From Chloroflexi bacterium HGW-Chloroflexi-10 (GTDB taxonomy: Bacteria > Chloroflexota > Anaerolineae > Anaerolineales > Anaerolineaceae): 64,000 nucleotides of DNA. Numbering within the stretch: position 1 is the stretch's first letter; the number at the start of each line of letters is the position of its first letter. The translations under genes were made by a program, and so were the position numbers. Below are positions 9,616-18,847 of this stretch, one piece after another. Below the pieces are notes generated by a model. That model was given only the letters and a program-made list of their open reading frames with translations. It did no database searches and was not told where the DNA came from. The DNA is taken from positions 62,001 to 126,000 of the forward strand of contig PHBZ01000002.1 in assembly GCA_002840755.1 (NCBI GenBank), given 5' to 3'.

Positions 9616-10854
9616 ATGCGAATATTGTTAATTCATCAAGCGTTTGCTTCGATTAATGAAGCTGGGGGTACTCGACATTACGAAATGGCAAAATATTTAG
9701 TATCCCATGGGCACGAAGTGGTTGTAATTACCAGCCCAATTAGTTACATGACAGGGAAAAATAAAATAGCACAACAATGGATGAAAATAGAATATCCCGA
9801 AAATGGGATAAAAATTATCAGGACGTATACTTACCCTGCATTACATAAAAGTTTTGTGCATCGGGTTTTTAGTTTTTTTAGTTTCATGTTTTCATCATTT
9901 TTTGCAGGTTTGCGGGAATCAAAAATTGACCTGGTTTGGGGAACCTCACCTCCCATTTTCCAGGGAGTCACCGCATGGTTGTTGGCTTTCATAAAAAGAA
10001 AACCTTTTATTTTTGAAGTTCGCGATCTATGGCCTGAATTTGCGATTGCTGTTGGTGTTCTGCGAAATAAATTGCTCATAGTTGCATCTTATTGGCTGGA
10101 AAAATTCTTATATAGAAACGCAGATGTTTTGATTGTTAATTCACCTGGGTTTATCAAACATGTAACACAAAATGGTGCAAGAAGGGTTGAATTGGTAGCC
10201 AATGGATCAGATGTCTCCATGTTTGATTTCGAAGGATTTGAGGGAACATTTCGAATTAATAATCAACTGGAAGGAAAGATTGTTTTTGTTTATGCTGGAG
10301 CACACGGATTATCCAATGATTTAGCTGTCGTGTTGGCTGCAGCCAAATTATTAAATGAGGATAACAGGGTTCATTTTGTTTTTGTGGGTGATGGAAAAGA
10401 AAAAAATAATCTCATCCAAACTGCCAATGAACTCAACCTATCTAATGTAAGCTGGGTCGATCCAATCGAAAAAAATGAAATTGGAAAATTTTTCTCAGAA
10501 ATGGATGCTGGAATTGCTATATTAAAACCTATTGATTTATACAAAACAACATACCCAAATAAAGTATTTGATTATATGGCTGCTGGATTGCCAGTGGTTT
10601 TGGCGATTGATGGAGTGATTCGGGATGTAGTTGAAGAGGCAAATGCCGGAATTTTCGTAAAACCAGGCTCTCCGGAAGACTTTGCGGAAAAAATCAAAAT
10701 CTTAATAGATGATCCGAAAAACTTAAAACAATTGGGAATTAATGGTAAATTGTATATGAAACAAAACTTTGATCGGAATTTGTTTTCCGGGAAACTGCTG
10801 GAAATTATGGAGGATGCAAATAAAACCTATGGCAGAAAAAATACTGATCGTTGA
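9616..10854 (+). CDS. Glycosyltransferase family 4 (WbuB-like)
   Basis: 412-aa GT-B fold retaining glycosyltransferase. The N-domain begins [20 protein letters not shown], typical of the WbuB/WcaI-like group. The C-domain carries the nucleotide-sugar site [15 protein letters not shown] and the late acidic region around [13 protein letters not shown]. No clear Shine-Dalgarno is seen; a TAAAAT box (9604-9609) ends 6 nt before the ATG, so it may also be made from a leaderless transcript. It probably adds a sugar to the exopolysaccharide repeat. Its 3' end overlaps the response-regulator gene by 26 nt. Confidence 0.87.
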   Translation: MRILLIHQAFASINEAGGTRHYEMAKYLVSHGHEVVVITSPISYMTGKNKIAQQWMKIEYPENGIKIIRTYTYPALHKSFVHRVFSFFSFMFSSFFAGLRESKIDLVWGTSPPIFQGVTAWLLAFIKRKPFIFEVRDLWPEFAIAVGVLRNKLLIVASYWLEKFLYRNADVLIVNSPGFIKHVTQNGARRVELVANGSDVSMFDFEGFEGTFRINNQLEGKIVFVYAGAHGLSNDLAVVLAAAKLLNEDNRVHFVFVGDGKEKNNLIQTANELNLSNVSWVDPIEKNEIGKFFSEMDAGIAILKPIDLYKTTYPNKVFDYMAAGLPVVLAIDGVIRDVVEEANAGIFVKPGSPEDFAEKIKILIDDPKNLKQLGINGKLYMKQNFDRNLFSGKLLEIMEDANKTYGRKNTDR

Positions 10855-11539
10855 AGATGAACTATCTTTACAGGAAACACTTGCTTATAACTTACGAAAA
10901 CAAGGTTATGAAGTCGAAGCCGTGGGTGATGGACCGTCTGCTTTGGAAGCTGCCAGGCGGATAAAACCTGAGTTAATACTTTTAGATATTATGTTGCCAG
11001 GGATGGATGGTTTTGAGGTATGTCGAATATTAAGAAATGAAATGAGTACACCGGTACTAATGTTGACAGCCAGGGACGATGAAATAGACCGGGTTGTTGG
11101 GTTAGAAGTAGGTGCTGATGATTATTTGACTAAACCATTTTCAATGCGTGAGTTAATCGCCCGTGTTAAAGCCATGTTACGCCGGGTAAGAATTATTCGT
11201 GAAGAGGTCAGTGCATCTCAGGTAGATGTGCCTGATAAATTGATTCATGAGTTTGGAAATTTAAAAATTGATATTGGGAGACGGGAAATTCGGATTGATG
11301 GTGTTCTAATTAATCTGAAACCAAAAGAGTATGAATTGTTATTTCATTTGGCTAAACACAAAAACCAGGTTTTGTCCCGTGATCAAATTTTAGAAAGTGT
11401 TTGGGGATGGGATTATGTGGGGGATAGCCGTACTGTTGATGTACATGTGCGCTGGATAAGAGAAAAGGTGGAAAAAGATCCTGCAAATCCACAACGTATC
11501 ATTACAGTTCGAGGTGCAGGTTATCGTTTCGAAGGTTGA
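10829..11539 (+). CDS. OmpR/PhoB-family response regulator
   Basis: 236-aa two-component regulator. The receiver domain begins [11 protein letters not shown] with acidic pair E9-D10, phospho-acceptor D53 ([13 protein letters not shown]), switch Thr in LTARDD and Lys in TKPF. A winged-helix DNA-binding domain follows (about 135-235) with [17 protein letters not shown] and [13 protein letters not shown]. The ATG at 10829 begins exactly at the receiver; upstream in-frame ATGs (10769, 10814) would add unrelated residues, and the GGAGG at 10809-10813 is too close for 10814. It lies 26 nt inside the preceding GT4 gene, so it is co-transcribed with the polysaccharide genes and coupled to the kinase behind it. 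The signal is unknown; no pst genes are nearby. Confidence 0.92.
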   Translation: MAEKILIVEDELSLQETLAYNLRKQGYEVEAVGDGPSALEAARRIKPELILLDIMLPGMDGFEVCRILRNEMSTPVLMLTARDDEIDRVVGLEVGADDYLTKPFSMRELIARVKAMLRRVRIIREEVSASQVDVPDKLIHEFGNLKIDIGRREIRIDGVLINLKPKEYELLFHLAKHKNQVLSRDQILESVWGWDYVGDSRTVDVHVRWIREKVEKDPANPQRIITVRGAGYRFEG

Positions 11540-11541
11540 TA

Positions 11542-13296
11542 ATGCGAAATACACTATTTAAACGAATTGCATTTCCTTATGTAATTCTCATTTTGGTTCT
11601 CTTAGTAGGCATGAGTCTTTATTTTTCGTCATTTATGCGACAAGCTTATTTAGAATCCTGGCGGCAAAATCTTGAAACTGACGCACGTGTGGTCGCCAAC
11701 CAGGTTGCTCCTATTATGCGATCAACTAACAATTTGCCAGAAATTCAAAAGATTGTTCAAGATTCTTCTACCTTAATGAGTGTACGGGTTACGATTATCT
11801 CAACAGACGGAATAATTATCGCTGATTCTTTCCAATCACCAGAAAAGATGGAGAATCATGCAAATCGACCAGAGGTACTGGCTGCATTAAGTGGTTTGGT
11901 GGGCAGTGATGTGCGAACCAGCCACTCTCTCGGTCAGAATATGCTATATATCGCTATACCAATTCAGGATAATGATCAAAGATTAGGGGTGGCAAGAACA
12001 TCAGTTAGTTTATCGACCCTTGAGAAAAGTATACTAAATCTGAATGGAACGGTAATCGGAACTATAGCGATTACGGCAATTCTTGCAATTTTACTTGCAA
12101 TTGAGATAACCAGATATACGCTTGAACCATTGAATAATTTAACTTCCGCAGTTCAAAAAATGGAAAAGGGTGAATACTTCAATCGTTTACCGTATAACCG
12201 TCAGGATGAAATTGGTAAGTTATCTTTTTCTTTTTTACAACTGGCAAATCGTCTGAACCAACAGATTGATGAATTTAAAATAGAGAGAAGCACCCTCAAT
12301 GCTGTTTTGGCACATATGACTGATGCAATAATAATTATTGATGGCGAAGGAATAGTGCAACTCAGCAATCTGTCAGCCGAGAGAATGTTCAATGTAAACA
12401 AGGAAGATGCTTTTGGCCGTTCAATGGTGGAGGTATTGCGTCACCATCAATTGGTGGATTTATGGAAGGAATGTCAAGAAACGAGAAAACAAAAAACCAC
12501 CACTATTGAAATTATGCCTAATAAATTATTTGTACAAGGCATTGCAACACCGATGGAGGATGTATTTCCTGGTGGGGTTTTGTTGGTATTGCAGGATTTA
12601 ACCCGCTTACGAAAACTGGAAAAGGTTCGTAGCGATTTTGTATCGAATGTTTCACATGAATTGCGTACCCCGCTTGCATCAATAAAGGCATTAACTGAAA
12701 CTCTACAGGAAGGGGCTTTGGAAGATCCTCCCGCAGCAAGACGTTTTCTTTCCAGAATGGAAGTTGAGATCGATAACCTGACACAAATGGTGCAGGAATT
12801 ATTGGAATTATCGAAAATTGAATCAGGACGTGTTCCGTTAAGGCGTAAATTTGCATTACCTGGTGAATTAATCGAAAAAGCGGTTGAAAGAATACAGGTT
12901 CAGGCACAAAGATCCGGCCTAACATTAACTACCAATTATCCGGAAGATTTACCCTCGGTTCTGGCGGATCCTGACCGGATTGGGCAGGTATTTGTCAATC
13001 TTGTCCATAATGCTATAAAATTTACCCAACCAGGTGGAAACATAGTGGTTTCTGCATATCCGGAGCGAGGTAGAATTGTTTTTAAGGTTGCGGATACTGG
13101 TGTTGGTATTGAACCAGAGGCATTGCAGAGAATTTTTGAGCGATTTTATAAGACCGATCGCGCTAGATCCAGTGGCGGAACTGGGTTAGGTTTATCCATT
13201 GCTAAGCACATCATTGAAGGTCATGGCGGGCGAATTTGGGTGGAAAGTGAAATTGGTTTAGGTAGTTCATTTTATTTCACATTACCAACTGGCTGA
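11542..13296 (+). CDS. PhoR-like sensor histidine kinase with HAMP and PAS
   Basis: Membrane sensor kinase of about 584 aa paired with the preceding regulator. Order: TM1 (about 10-30), extracytoplasmic sensor region (about 35-165), TM2 (about 168-190), HAMP (about 190-245), PAS (about 250-360), HisKA with VSNVSHELRTPLASIK (phospho-His), and HATPase_c with N-box NLVHNAIKFT, G1 box ADTGVGI and G2 box GGTGLGLSIAKH. The start is ATG 11542, or TTG 11536 overlapping the regulator stop. The layout matches PhoR/WalK-type kinases; a phosphate role cannot be asserted because no phosphate genes are linked. Confidence 0.92.
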   Translation: MRNTLFKRIAFPYVILILVLLVGMSLYFSSFMRQAYLESWRQNLETDARVVANQVAPIMRSTNNLPEIQKIVQDSSTLMSVRVTIISTDGIIIADSFQSPEKMENHANRPEVLAALSGLVGSDVRTSHSLGQNMLYIAIPIQDNDQRLGVARTSVSLSTLEKSILNLNGTVIGTIAITAILAILLAIEITRYTLEPLNNLTSAVQKMEKGEYFNRLPYNRQDEIGKLSFSFLQLANRLNQQIDEFKIERSTLNAVLAHMTDAIIIIDGEGIVQLSNLSAERMFNVNKEDAFGRSMVEVLRHHQLVDLWKECQETRKQKTTTIEIMPNKLFVQGIATPMEDVFPGGVLLVLQDLTRLRKLEKVRSDFVSNVSHELRTPLASIKALTETLQEGALEDPPAARRFLSRMEVEIDNLTQMVQELLELSKIESGRVPLRRKFALPGELIEKAVERIQVQAQRSGLTLTTNYPEDLPSVLADPDRIGQVFVNLVHNAIKFTQPGGNIVVSAYPERGRIVFKVADTGVGIEPEALQRIFERFYKTDRARSSGGTGLGLSIAKHIIEGHGGRIWVESEIGLGSSFYFTLPTG

Positions 13297-13333
13297 GTCA
13301 TTTACTTTTTGTGTAAAGACAATTTTTTCAAGT

Positions 13334-13351
13334 TTGTGAGATAATTCTCAA
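13334..13351. promoter_or_regulatory. Rex-like operator upstream of cydA
   Basis: TTGTGAGATAATTCTCAA is an imperfect inverted repeat about 80 nt before cydA. It matches the Rex operator form known from other bacteria (TTGTGAAATATTTCACAA) at 15 of 18 positions by my alignment. Rex represses cydAB when NADH is low, so the location fits. No rex gene is in the window. Confidence 0.4.
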
Positions 13352-13430
13352 TAGATATTTATTAAATAATTTGATTCTATAAAAACGAGAAAAAACTAAA
13401 GTATATGAATTTCCAGGAGGAGGTTGGTTA

Positions 13431-14813
13431 ATGGATGAATTTGTAGTAATTTTGTCTCGTTGGCAATTTGCCATCACGACAATTTATCATTTCTTTTTTG
13501 TTCCGCTTACGGTAGGTTTATCAGTTCTTGTAGCAATTATGGAATCAATTTATGTTAGCACTGGTAAATCAATGTACAAGAATATGACAAAATTTTGGGG
13601 AAAATTGTTTGTAATTAATTTTGCAATGGGGGTCGTTACAGGTATTGTGCAAGAATTTCAATTTGGTATGAATTGGTCTGTGTATTCACGGTATGTTGGT
13701 GACATTTTTGGAGCTCCATTGGCAATCGAGGCATTGTTGGCATTCTTTTTAGAATCCACATTTCTGGGAGTCTGGATTTTTGGTTGGGATAAACTTCCGA
13801 AAAGAATTCATCTTTTGTCTATCTGGCTTGTTGCGATTGGCTCAACTGTTTCGGCTTTCTGGATTTTAGTGGCAAATTCTTTTATGCAGGCACCAACAGG
13901 TTTTGTTGAAGAGAATGGCCGGCTAATTATGAATAATTTTGGTGCACTAGTAGCGAACCCTAATTTATGGGTTCAATTCCCTCATACTTTATTGAGTGGT
14001 TTTACTACTGGTGCTTTTTTTGTGATTGGGATCAGTGCTTACCATTTATTTAGAAATCAGAATGCACCAATGTTTACTAGTTCAATCCGTTTGGCAACAA
14101 TTTTTGGATTCATATCTATTTTTTTGGTCATTCTAGTCGGACACAATCAAGGCCAGCACATGGTAAAAACTCAACCCATGAAAATGGCTGCCGCAGAAGC
14201 ACTTTGGGAAAGTGAAGATCCTGCGTCTTTTTCACTTTTCTCAATTGTTGATGAAAAAAATGGTAAAGATGTGTTTTCTGTTCGTATCCCTGCAGTTTTA
14301 AGTTTTCTTTCATTCAATAGTTTTACGGGAGAAGTAAAAGGCATCAATCAATTGCAGCTGGAATATGAACAACTTTATGGTCCAGGCAACTATACCCCAC
14401 CAATAACAATTTCTTACTGGGCGTTTAGGGCAATGGTTGGGGCCGGGTTTCTGATGTTTTTAATTACTGCGCTCGTTTTATACAGCAATATGAGGAATCT
14501 TAATTACTCTAAAATAAAGCTGGTTAGATTTTTGCCATTTGCGATCGCTTTGCCATATATTTCTAATTCAGCTGGTTGGATATTAACCGAAGTTGGTCGA
14601 CAACCATGGATAGTTTTTGGGTACATGAAAACAATTGACGCGGTTTCACCAAATGTAACTATTAGTATGGTATGGATGTCCTTAATAGGTTTTGCCTTGA
14701 TTTATGGGATATTAATGGTTGCCGATATTTATTTGTTGGCGAAATTTGCAAAAACAATTCCTAACGCAAGTACAAAAAAGCTTTCTTCATCCGAAAAAGC
14801 ATACTGGGAATAA
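13431..14813 (+). CDS. cydA: Cytochrome bd ubiquinol/menaquinol oxidase subunit I
   Basis: 460-aa CydA, the haem-bearing subunit of the high-affinity quinol:O2 oxidoreductase in the cytoplasmic membrane. Visible hallmarks are the haem ligand H20 in TTIYHFFFVPLT, a second His in QFPHTLLSGF, the quinol-site segment GHNQGQHMVKTQPMKMAA and the C-terminal GRQPWIVFGYM. About nine transmembrane helices are visible. The length points to the short Q-loop subtype rather than the long E. coli form. A strong AGGAGG precedes the ATG. A Rex-like site lies upstream, consistent with redox control. It is followed by cydB after 15 nt. Confidence 0.95.
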   Translation: MDEFVVILSRWQFAITTIYHFFFVPLTVGLSVLVAIMESIYVSTGKSMYKNMTKFWGKLFVINFAMGVVTGIVQEFQFGMNWSVYSRYVGDIFGAPLAIEALLAFFLESTFLGVWIFGWDKLPKRIHLLSIWLVAIGSTVSAFWILVANSFMQAPTGFVEENGRLIMNNFGALVANPNLWVQFPHTLLSGFTTGAFFVIGISAYHLFRNQNAPMFTSSIRLATIFGFISIFLVILVGHNQGQHMVKTQPMKMAAAEALWESEDPASFSLFSIVDEKNGKDVFSVRIPAVLSFLSFNSFTGEVKGINQLQLEYEQLYGPGNYTPPITISYWAFRAMVGAGFLMFLITALVLYSNMRNLNYSKIKLVRFLPFAIALPYISNSAGWILTEVGRQPWIVFGYMKTIDAVSPNVTISMVWMSLIGFALIYGILMVADIYLLAKFAKTIPNASTKKLSSSEKAYWE

Positions 14814-14828
14814 ACAGGGAGAGTAATT

Positions 14829-15845
14829 ATGTCTTTGGAAACATTGTGGTTTATTCTGATTGGCGTTTTGTTTGTTGGATATTTTGTTTTAGAGGGATTT
14901 GATATGGGAGTAGGTATTTTACTCCTGTTCGTTTCGAAAACAGATATTGAGAGACGCATGGTTATTAATACAATCGGACCTCACTGGGATGGAAACGAAG
15001 TGTGGCTAATTACCGCAGGGGGTGCTATGTTCGCTGCATTTCCTCAATGGTATGCTACTTTGTTCAGTGGCTTTTATATTGCATTATTCTTAATGTTAAT
15101 CGCATTAATTGTACGTGGGGTTGCATTTGAATTCCGCAGTAAAGATGATAGCCCGCGATGGAAGCGATTATGGGATGGATGCATTTTCTTTGGAAGTCTC
15201 ATACCGGCATTTTTGTGGGGTGTCGCATTTGCCAATATTGTTAAAGGAGTACCCATTGATGCTGATTTTCATTATGTGGGTTCATTTTGGAATTTGATTA
15301 ATGGATATTCTATTGTTGGGGGATTGGTTACATTGACGGGTTTTTTGTTGTTAGGTGCAATTTTTCTGAGTCTTAAATTAGAGAAAAAATTTGCAGATCG
15401 GATAAATAAACTCGCTTTAAAATTATGGATTCCAAATATCTTAATTTTATTATTATTTGTTACGTTAACATATTTTGAAACAGACATTTTATCGCGATTG
15501 GGAATAAACCCAGGCGTGGTTCCGATTGGTGCAATAATGTCAATTTTAGCTGTTGGCTGGTTTGTCTACAAAAAACAATCCGGTTGGGCATTCATATTAA
15601 TGAGTCTTGGTGTTGTTTTTTCAGTCAGTACGATATTTATGATTTTATATCCGCGATTGATGATTTCCAGTTTGGATCCGGAGTTTAGTTTGACCATAAT
15701 AAATAGCGCTTCAAGCCCTTACACATTAAAAATTATGTCTATTGTTGCATTGATTTTTGTACCAATCGTTCTAGCGTATCAAGCATGGTCCTATTGGATT
15801 TTCCGGAAACGCATAACATCTGATCCAAAAAATCTACACTATTAG
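14829..15845 (+). CDS. cydB: Cytochrome bd oxidase subunit II
   Basis: 338-aa CydB, the haem-free partner of CydA. The N-terminus has the family signature FVLEGFDMGVGILL and then GPHWDGNEVWLI; eight or so transmembrane helices follow. The ATG lies 15 nt after cydA with a GGGAG ribosome site. The assembly exporter cydDC is encoded about 10 kb upstream, separated by polysaccharide and two-component genes. An imperfect GC-rich hairpin without a T-run lies just after the stop (about 15854-15882). Confidence 0.95.
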   Translation: MSLETLWFILIGVLFVGYFVLEGFDMGVGILLLFVSKTDIERRMVINTIGPHWDGNEVWLITAGGAMFAAFPQWYATLFSGFYIALFLMLIALIVRGVAFEFRSKDDSPRWKRLWDGCIFFGSLIPAFLWGVAFANIVKGVPIDADFHYVGSFWNLINGYSIVGGLVTLTGFLLLGAIFLSLKLEKKFADRINKLALKLWIPNILILLLFVTLTYFETDILSRLGINPGVVPIGAIMSILAVGWFVYKKQSGWAFILMSLGVVFSVSTIFMILYPRLMISSLDPEFSLTIINSASSPYTLKIMSIVALIFVPIVLAYQAWSYWIFRKRITSDPKNLHY

Positions 15846-15941
15846 ACATTTTCCACCCCTTCAGAAAATTCAGGAAGGGTGTGATGTTATAATATTATTG
15901 GGTTATAGCTATTAATACCAGAAAAAACAGAAAGAGAAATC

Positions 15942-16328
15942 ATGGAACAAACCAAAATTACAGTCACATCAACGAAAGGTCCAAAAGCAACCGGACCTTA
16001 TTCAGCGGCGGTAAAGACGGATTCTTTTGTGTTTACTTCCGGACAATTAGGGCTTGACCCTTATACGAATGAACTGGTGACTGGTGGCGTTGAGGCTGAG
16101 ACAAGGAAGGCTTTGGAAAATCTTCAATTAGTTTTGGAGGCAGCAGGAACAAAATTGGCAAATGTCGTAAAAACCACTGTATTTCTACATGATATTCAGG
16201 AATTCAGCAAAATGAATACAATATATGCCGAATTTTTTCCCGAAAATCCACCTGCACGATCCGCGATAGAGGTGGCCGCAATACCAAAAGGGGCAGCGGT
16301 TGAGATTGAAGCGATTGCTTTGTTATGA
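15942..16328 (+). CDS. ridA: RidA family enamine/imine deaminase
   Basis: 128-aa YjgF/YER057c/UK114 protein, a trimeric enzyme that hydrolyses reactive 2-aminoacrylate and related imines. Family marks are GPYSAAVKTDSFVFTSGQLG near the N-terminus and PARSAIEVAAIPKGAAVEIE at the C-terminus, with the active-site Arg in ARSAIEV. It is a single gene with its own upstream gap (a TATAAT lies near 15889) and follows cydB without functional linkage. Confidence 0.92.
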   Translation: MEQTKITVTSTKGPKATGPYSAAVKTDSFVFTSGQLGLDPYTNELVTGGVEAETRKALENLQLVLEAAGTKLANVVKTTVFLHDIQEFSKMNTIYAEFFPENPPARSAIEVAAIPKGAAVEIEAIALL

Positions 16329-16421
16329 GTTAAAAATATAATTCTAAAAATCATTAATAACCAGGAAATCTTGATTATCCGGAAATTGGTTTTCATTATT
16401 GTTTAAAAGGATGCGAGATAA

Positions 16422-17408
16422 ATGAGTTTTGTTTCGGTTGTAATCCCATGTTATAACGAAGAAAAACATATCCAAAATGTCTTGAATGCGATAATTTCAC
16501 AAGAATTTCCCAAAGATAAATTGGAAATACTTGTAGTTGATGGTGGATCAACTGATAAAACTCAGAAATTATTAAGAGAATGGGCGAATCAAAACCCCTT
16601 CATTAATTTTCGTATTTTAAATAACACTAATAAGAATATCCCATCGGCTCTAAATATTGGAATTCGGGAAAGCAAGGGTGGTATTATTGTAAGAATGGAT
16701 GCCCACTCAATTCCGGAGAAGGATTACCTCGCATTATGTATTAAACATCTTGACCAAGGTTTGGCTGACAATGTTGGTGGTCGCTGGATAATCATTCCGG
16801 GAAGTGATACTTGGATTTCTCATGCTATCGCTCAGGCAGCGGCGCATCCACTTGGGGTAGGCGATGCAAAATACCGATATAGTGATCAAGCTGAGTTTGT
16901 TGATACTGTGCCTTTTGGAGCATTTAATAAAGAAATTTTTACTAAAATTGGTCTTTTTGATGAAACGTTATTAACCAATGAGGATTATGAAGTAAATACG
17001 AGAATTCGAAAAGCGGGTGGCAAAATTTACTTCGACCCATTAATAAAAACAAAGTATGTGGCACGCAGTACACTTAGTGAGTTATCAAAACAATATTGGC
17101 GGTATGGACTTTGGAAATTTAAGATGCTAAAAAAATATCCTGATACAATTCGATGGCGTCAGGCACTCCCTCCGATGATGGTTATAGGTACCCTGAGTTT
17201 ACTATTTTTGTCAATTTTTCTTTCCATCGCTTGGATTGGATTGTTGAGTTTACTGGGCATTTATTTTATTGTTTTGATGCTTGGAGCTTTATCTGTTGTG
17301 AAGAAAACAAAAAGACTATCACTGCTTATAGGGGTTCCACTTGCAATCATTGTTATGCATTTTTCGTGGGGTGCTGGCTTTTTGTGTAGCCCACTAAAAC
17401 AATCATAA
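16422..17408 (+). CDS. GT2 glycosyltransferase, ExoA-like
   Basis: 328-aa inverting GT-A glycosyltransferase with C-terminal membrane helices. The start VSVVIPCYNEEKHI and VVDGGSTDKT bind the nucleotide sugar. RMDAHS gives the metal-binding acidic motif (DxH rather than DxD, as in ExoA), and NEDYEVNTRIRKAG is the catalytic-base region. Two or three helices sit at about 255-325. It is the first gene of the second polysaccharide block, with the sugar-phosphate transferase starting 9 nt later. It probably elongates a lipid-linked repeat. Confidence 0.88.
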   Translation: MSFVSVVIPCYNEEKHIQNVLNAIISQEFPKDKLEILVVDGGSTDKTQKLLREWANQNPFINFRILNNTNKNIPSALNIGIRESKGGIIVRMDAHSIPEKDYLALCIKHLDQGLADNVGGRWIIIPGSDTWISHAIAQAAAHPLGVGDAKYRYSDQAEFVDTVPFGAFNKEIFTKIGLFDETLLTNEDYEVNTRIRKAGGKIYFDPLIKTKYVARSTLSELSKQYWRYGLWKFKMLKKYPDTIRWRQALPPMMVIGTLSLLFLSIFLSIAWIGLLSLLGIYFIVLMLGALSVVKKTKRLSLLIGVPLAIIVMHFSWGAGFLCSPLKQS

Positions 17409-17417
17409 GGAATCTTC

Positions 17418-18845
17418 ATGGCTAATTTTGGTGTAAAGCAAAAGTTATTCTGGCGGTTGCGTGCCAGTGAGAAAAGAATTATTCTGATCATGGGAGACGG
17501 ATTTTGCTCTATTTTAGCGTTATTCTTAGCGCTATTACTTTGGGCAAGGGAGACTGACGAATGGCTTGGTTTCTCCTGGGAATTTTTACTGGAACGCCCA
17601 CCGGCATGGTATTATCTCTTGCCGGTTCTATGGATTCTTCTTTTGTCGGGTTTGTACGATGTTCGTAAAGCCAGCAAAGTGATGGAAACTATTGGCGGAA
17701 TCGCTATGTCCGCTCTTTTAAGTTCTTCAATTTACTTGTTGATATTCTTTTTAGCAGAACGGGGAACTTTGCCTCGTTTAGGTGTGGCGTTGTTTTTTAT
17801 TGGTTCGGCATTTTTTACTTTGATTTGGCGATTGATTTATATTCAGGTTTTTAATGCACCTAGATTTTTAAGGCGGGTTATTATAGTAGGTGCTGGAAAT
17901 TCCGGAAGAACTATGGCCAAGATTGCTAAAAATTCGTGGCCGGTACCTTTTTATCTGGTTGGTTTTGTTGATGATGATCCTGACAAAACAGGGATAGAAG
18001 TTGAAGGATTTCCAGTTTTAGGAAATGGTAAAGAACTGTTAACCATTGTTGAAGAAAAAGAAATTAGCGATATTATTTTTGCAATTACAAAAGAAATGAA
18101 TCCAAGTATGCTCGATTCGGTATTGTTAGCTGAAGAAAAAGGAATTGAAGTAACCACAATGCCGATTATTTATGAAGAAATTATGGGACGCGTCCCGATA
18201 TTTCTTTTGCAAACGGATTGGGTGCTGCGTTCTTTAGTCGATCAGGCACATGTTAATCGGTTTTATGAGATTGGGAAAAGAGCCATTGATATTTTGGGTG
18301 GCTTAATTGGCGGCGTTTTTCTGATTGGATTATTTCCCTTTATCAGCTTATTCATAAAATTAGATAGTAGCGGACCGATTATTTACCGCCAAATTCGTTT
18401 AGGAAAAAATGGAAAAGAATTTACGATTATTAAATTTCGAACAATGATTATTGACGCAGAAAAAGACGGCAAAGCAAGGCCAGCTATAGAGCACGATGAG
18501 CGAATAACTAAAATTGGCGGACTTTTAAGAAAAAGCCACTTGGATGAATTACCTCAGGTAATAAATATCCTAAATGGTGAAATGAGTTTGGTAGGTCCCA
18601 GATCTGAACGTCCTGAGATTGTGGAAAAGTACCAAAAACAAATTCCATTTTATAGAGCCAGACTGTTTGTCAAGCCAGGCCTTACAGGTTGGGCCCAAGT
18701 GAACTATGGGTACGCATCTGATGCTGAACAGAATTCCATAAAGCTTGAGTATGATTTGTATTATATAAAACACCGGGATTTAATGTTGGATATTTCTATT
18801 TTATTTCAAACCGTCGGCTCGGTTATTGGTTTGAAAGGGCGTTAG
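17418..18845 (+). CDS. Polyprenyl glycosylphosphotransferase (WcaJ/WbaP-like initiating sugar transferase)
   Basis: 475-aa membrane enzyme that moves a sugar-1-phosphate from a nucleotide sugar onto undecaprenyl phosphate, the first step of capsule/exopolysaccharide repeat synthesis. N-terminal transmembrane helices (about 20-145) are followed by a Rossmann-like domain (VIIVGAGNSGRTMAKIA) and a C-terminal bacterial sugar-transferase domain (about 285-475) with KFRTMIIDAEKDG, KSHLDELPQ, SLVGPRSERPE and KPGLTGWAQVNYG. It lies 9 nt after the GT2 gene and 2 nt before the CapD-like gene, all in one operon. Confidence 0.93.
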   Translation: MANFGVKQKLFWRLRASEKRIILIMGDGFCSILALFLALLLWARETDEWLGFSWEFLLERPPAWYYLLPVLWILLLSGLYDVRKASKVMETIGGIAMSALLSSSIYLLIFFLAERGTLPRLGVALFFIGSAFFTLIWRLIYIQVFNAPRFLRRVIIVGAGNSGRTMAKIAKNSWPVPFYLVGFVDDDPDKTGIEVEGFPVLGNGKELLTIVEEKEISDIIFAITKEMNPSMLDSVLLAEEKGIEVTTMPIIYEEIMGRVPIFLLQTDWVLRSLVDQAHVNRFYEIGKRAIDILGGLIGGVFLIGLFPFISLFIKLDSSGPIIYRQIRLGKNGKEFTIIKFRTMIIDAEKDGKARPAIEHDERITKIGGLLRKSHLDELPQVINILNGEMSLVGPRSERPEIVEKYQKQIPFYRARLFVKPGLTGWAQVNYGYASDAEQNSIKLEYDLYYIKHRDLMLDISILFQTVGSVIGLKGR

Positions 18846-18847
18846 AA

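Noticed and set aside
12518..12925. 135-codon minus-strand frame inside the histidine kinase gene
   Set aside because: It lies antisense to a clear HisKA/HATPase domain, has no ribosome site and no recognisable protein features.
15854..15882. Terminator after cydB (imperfect CACCCCTTC/GAAGGGTG hairpin)
   Set aside because: The stem has a bulge and no T-run follows, so it is too weak to list as a terminator.
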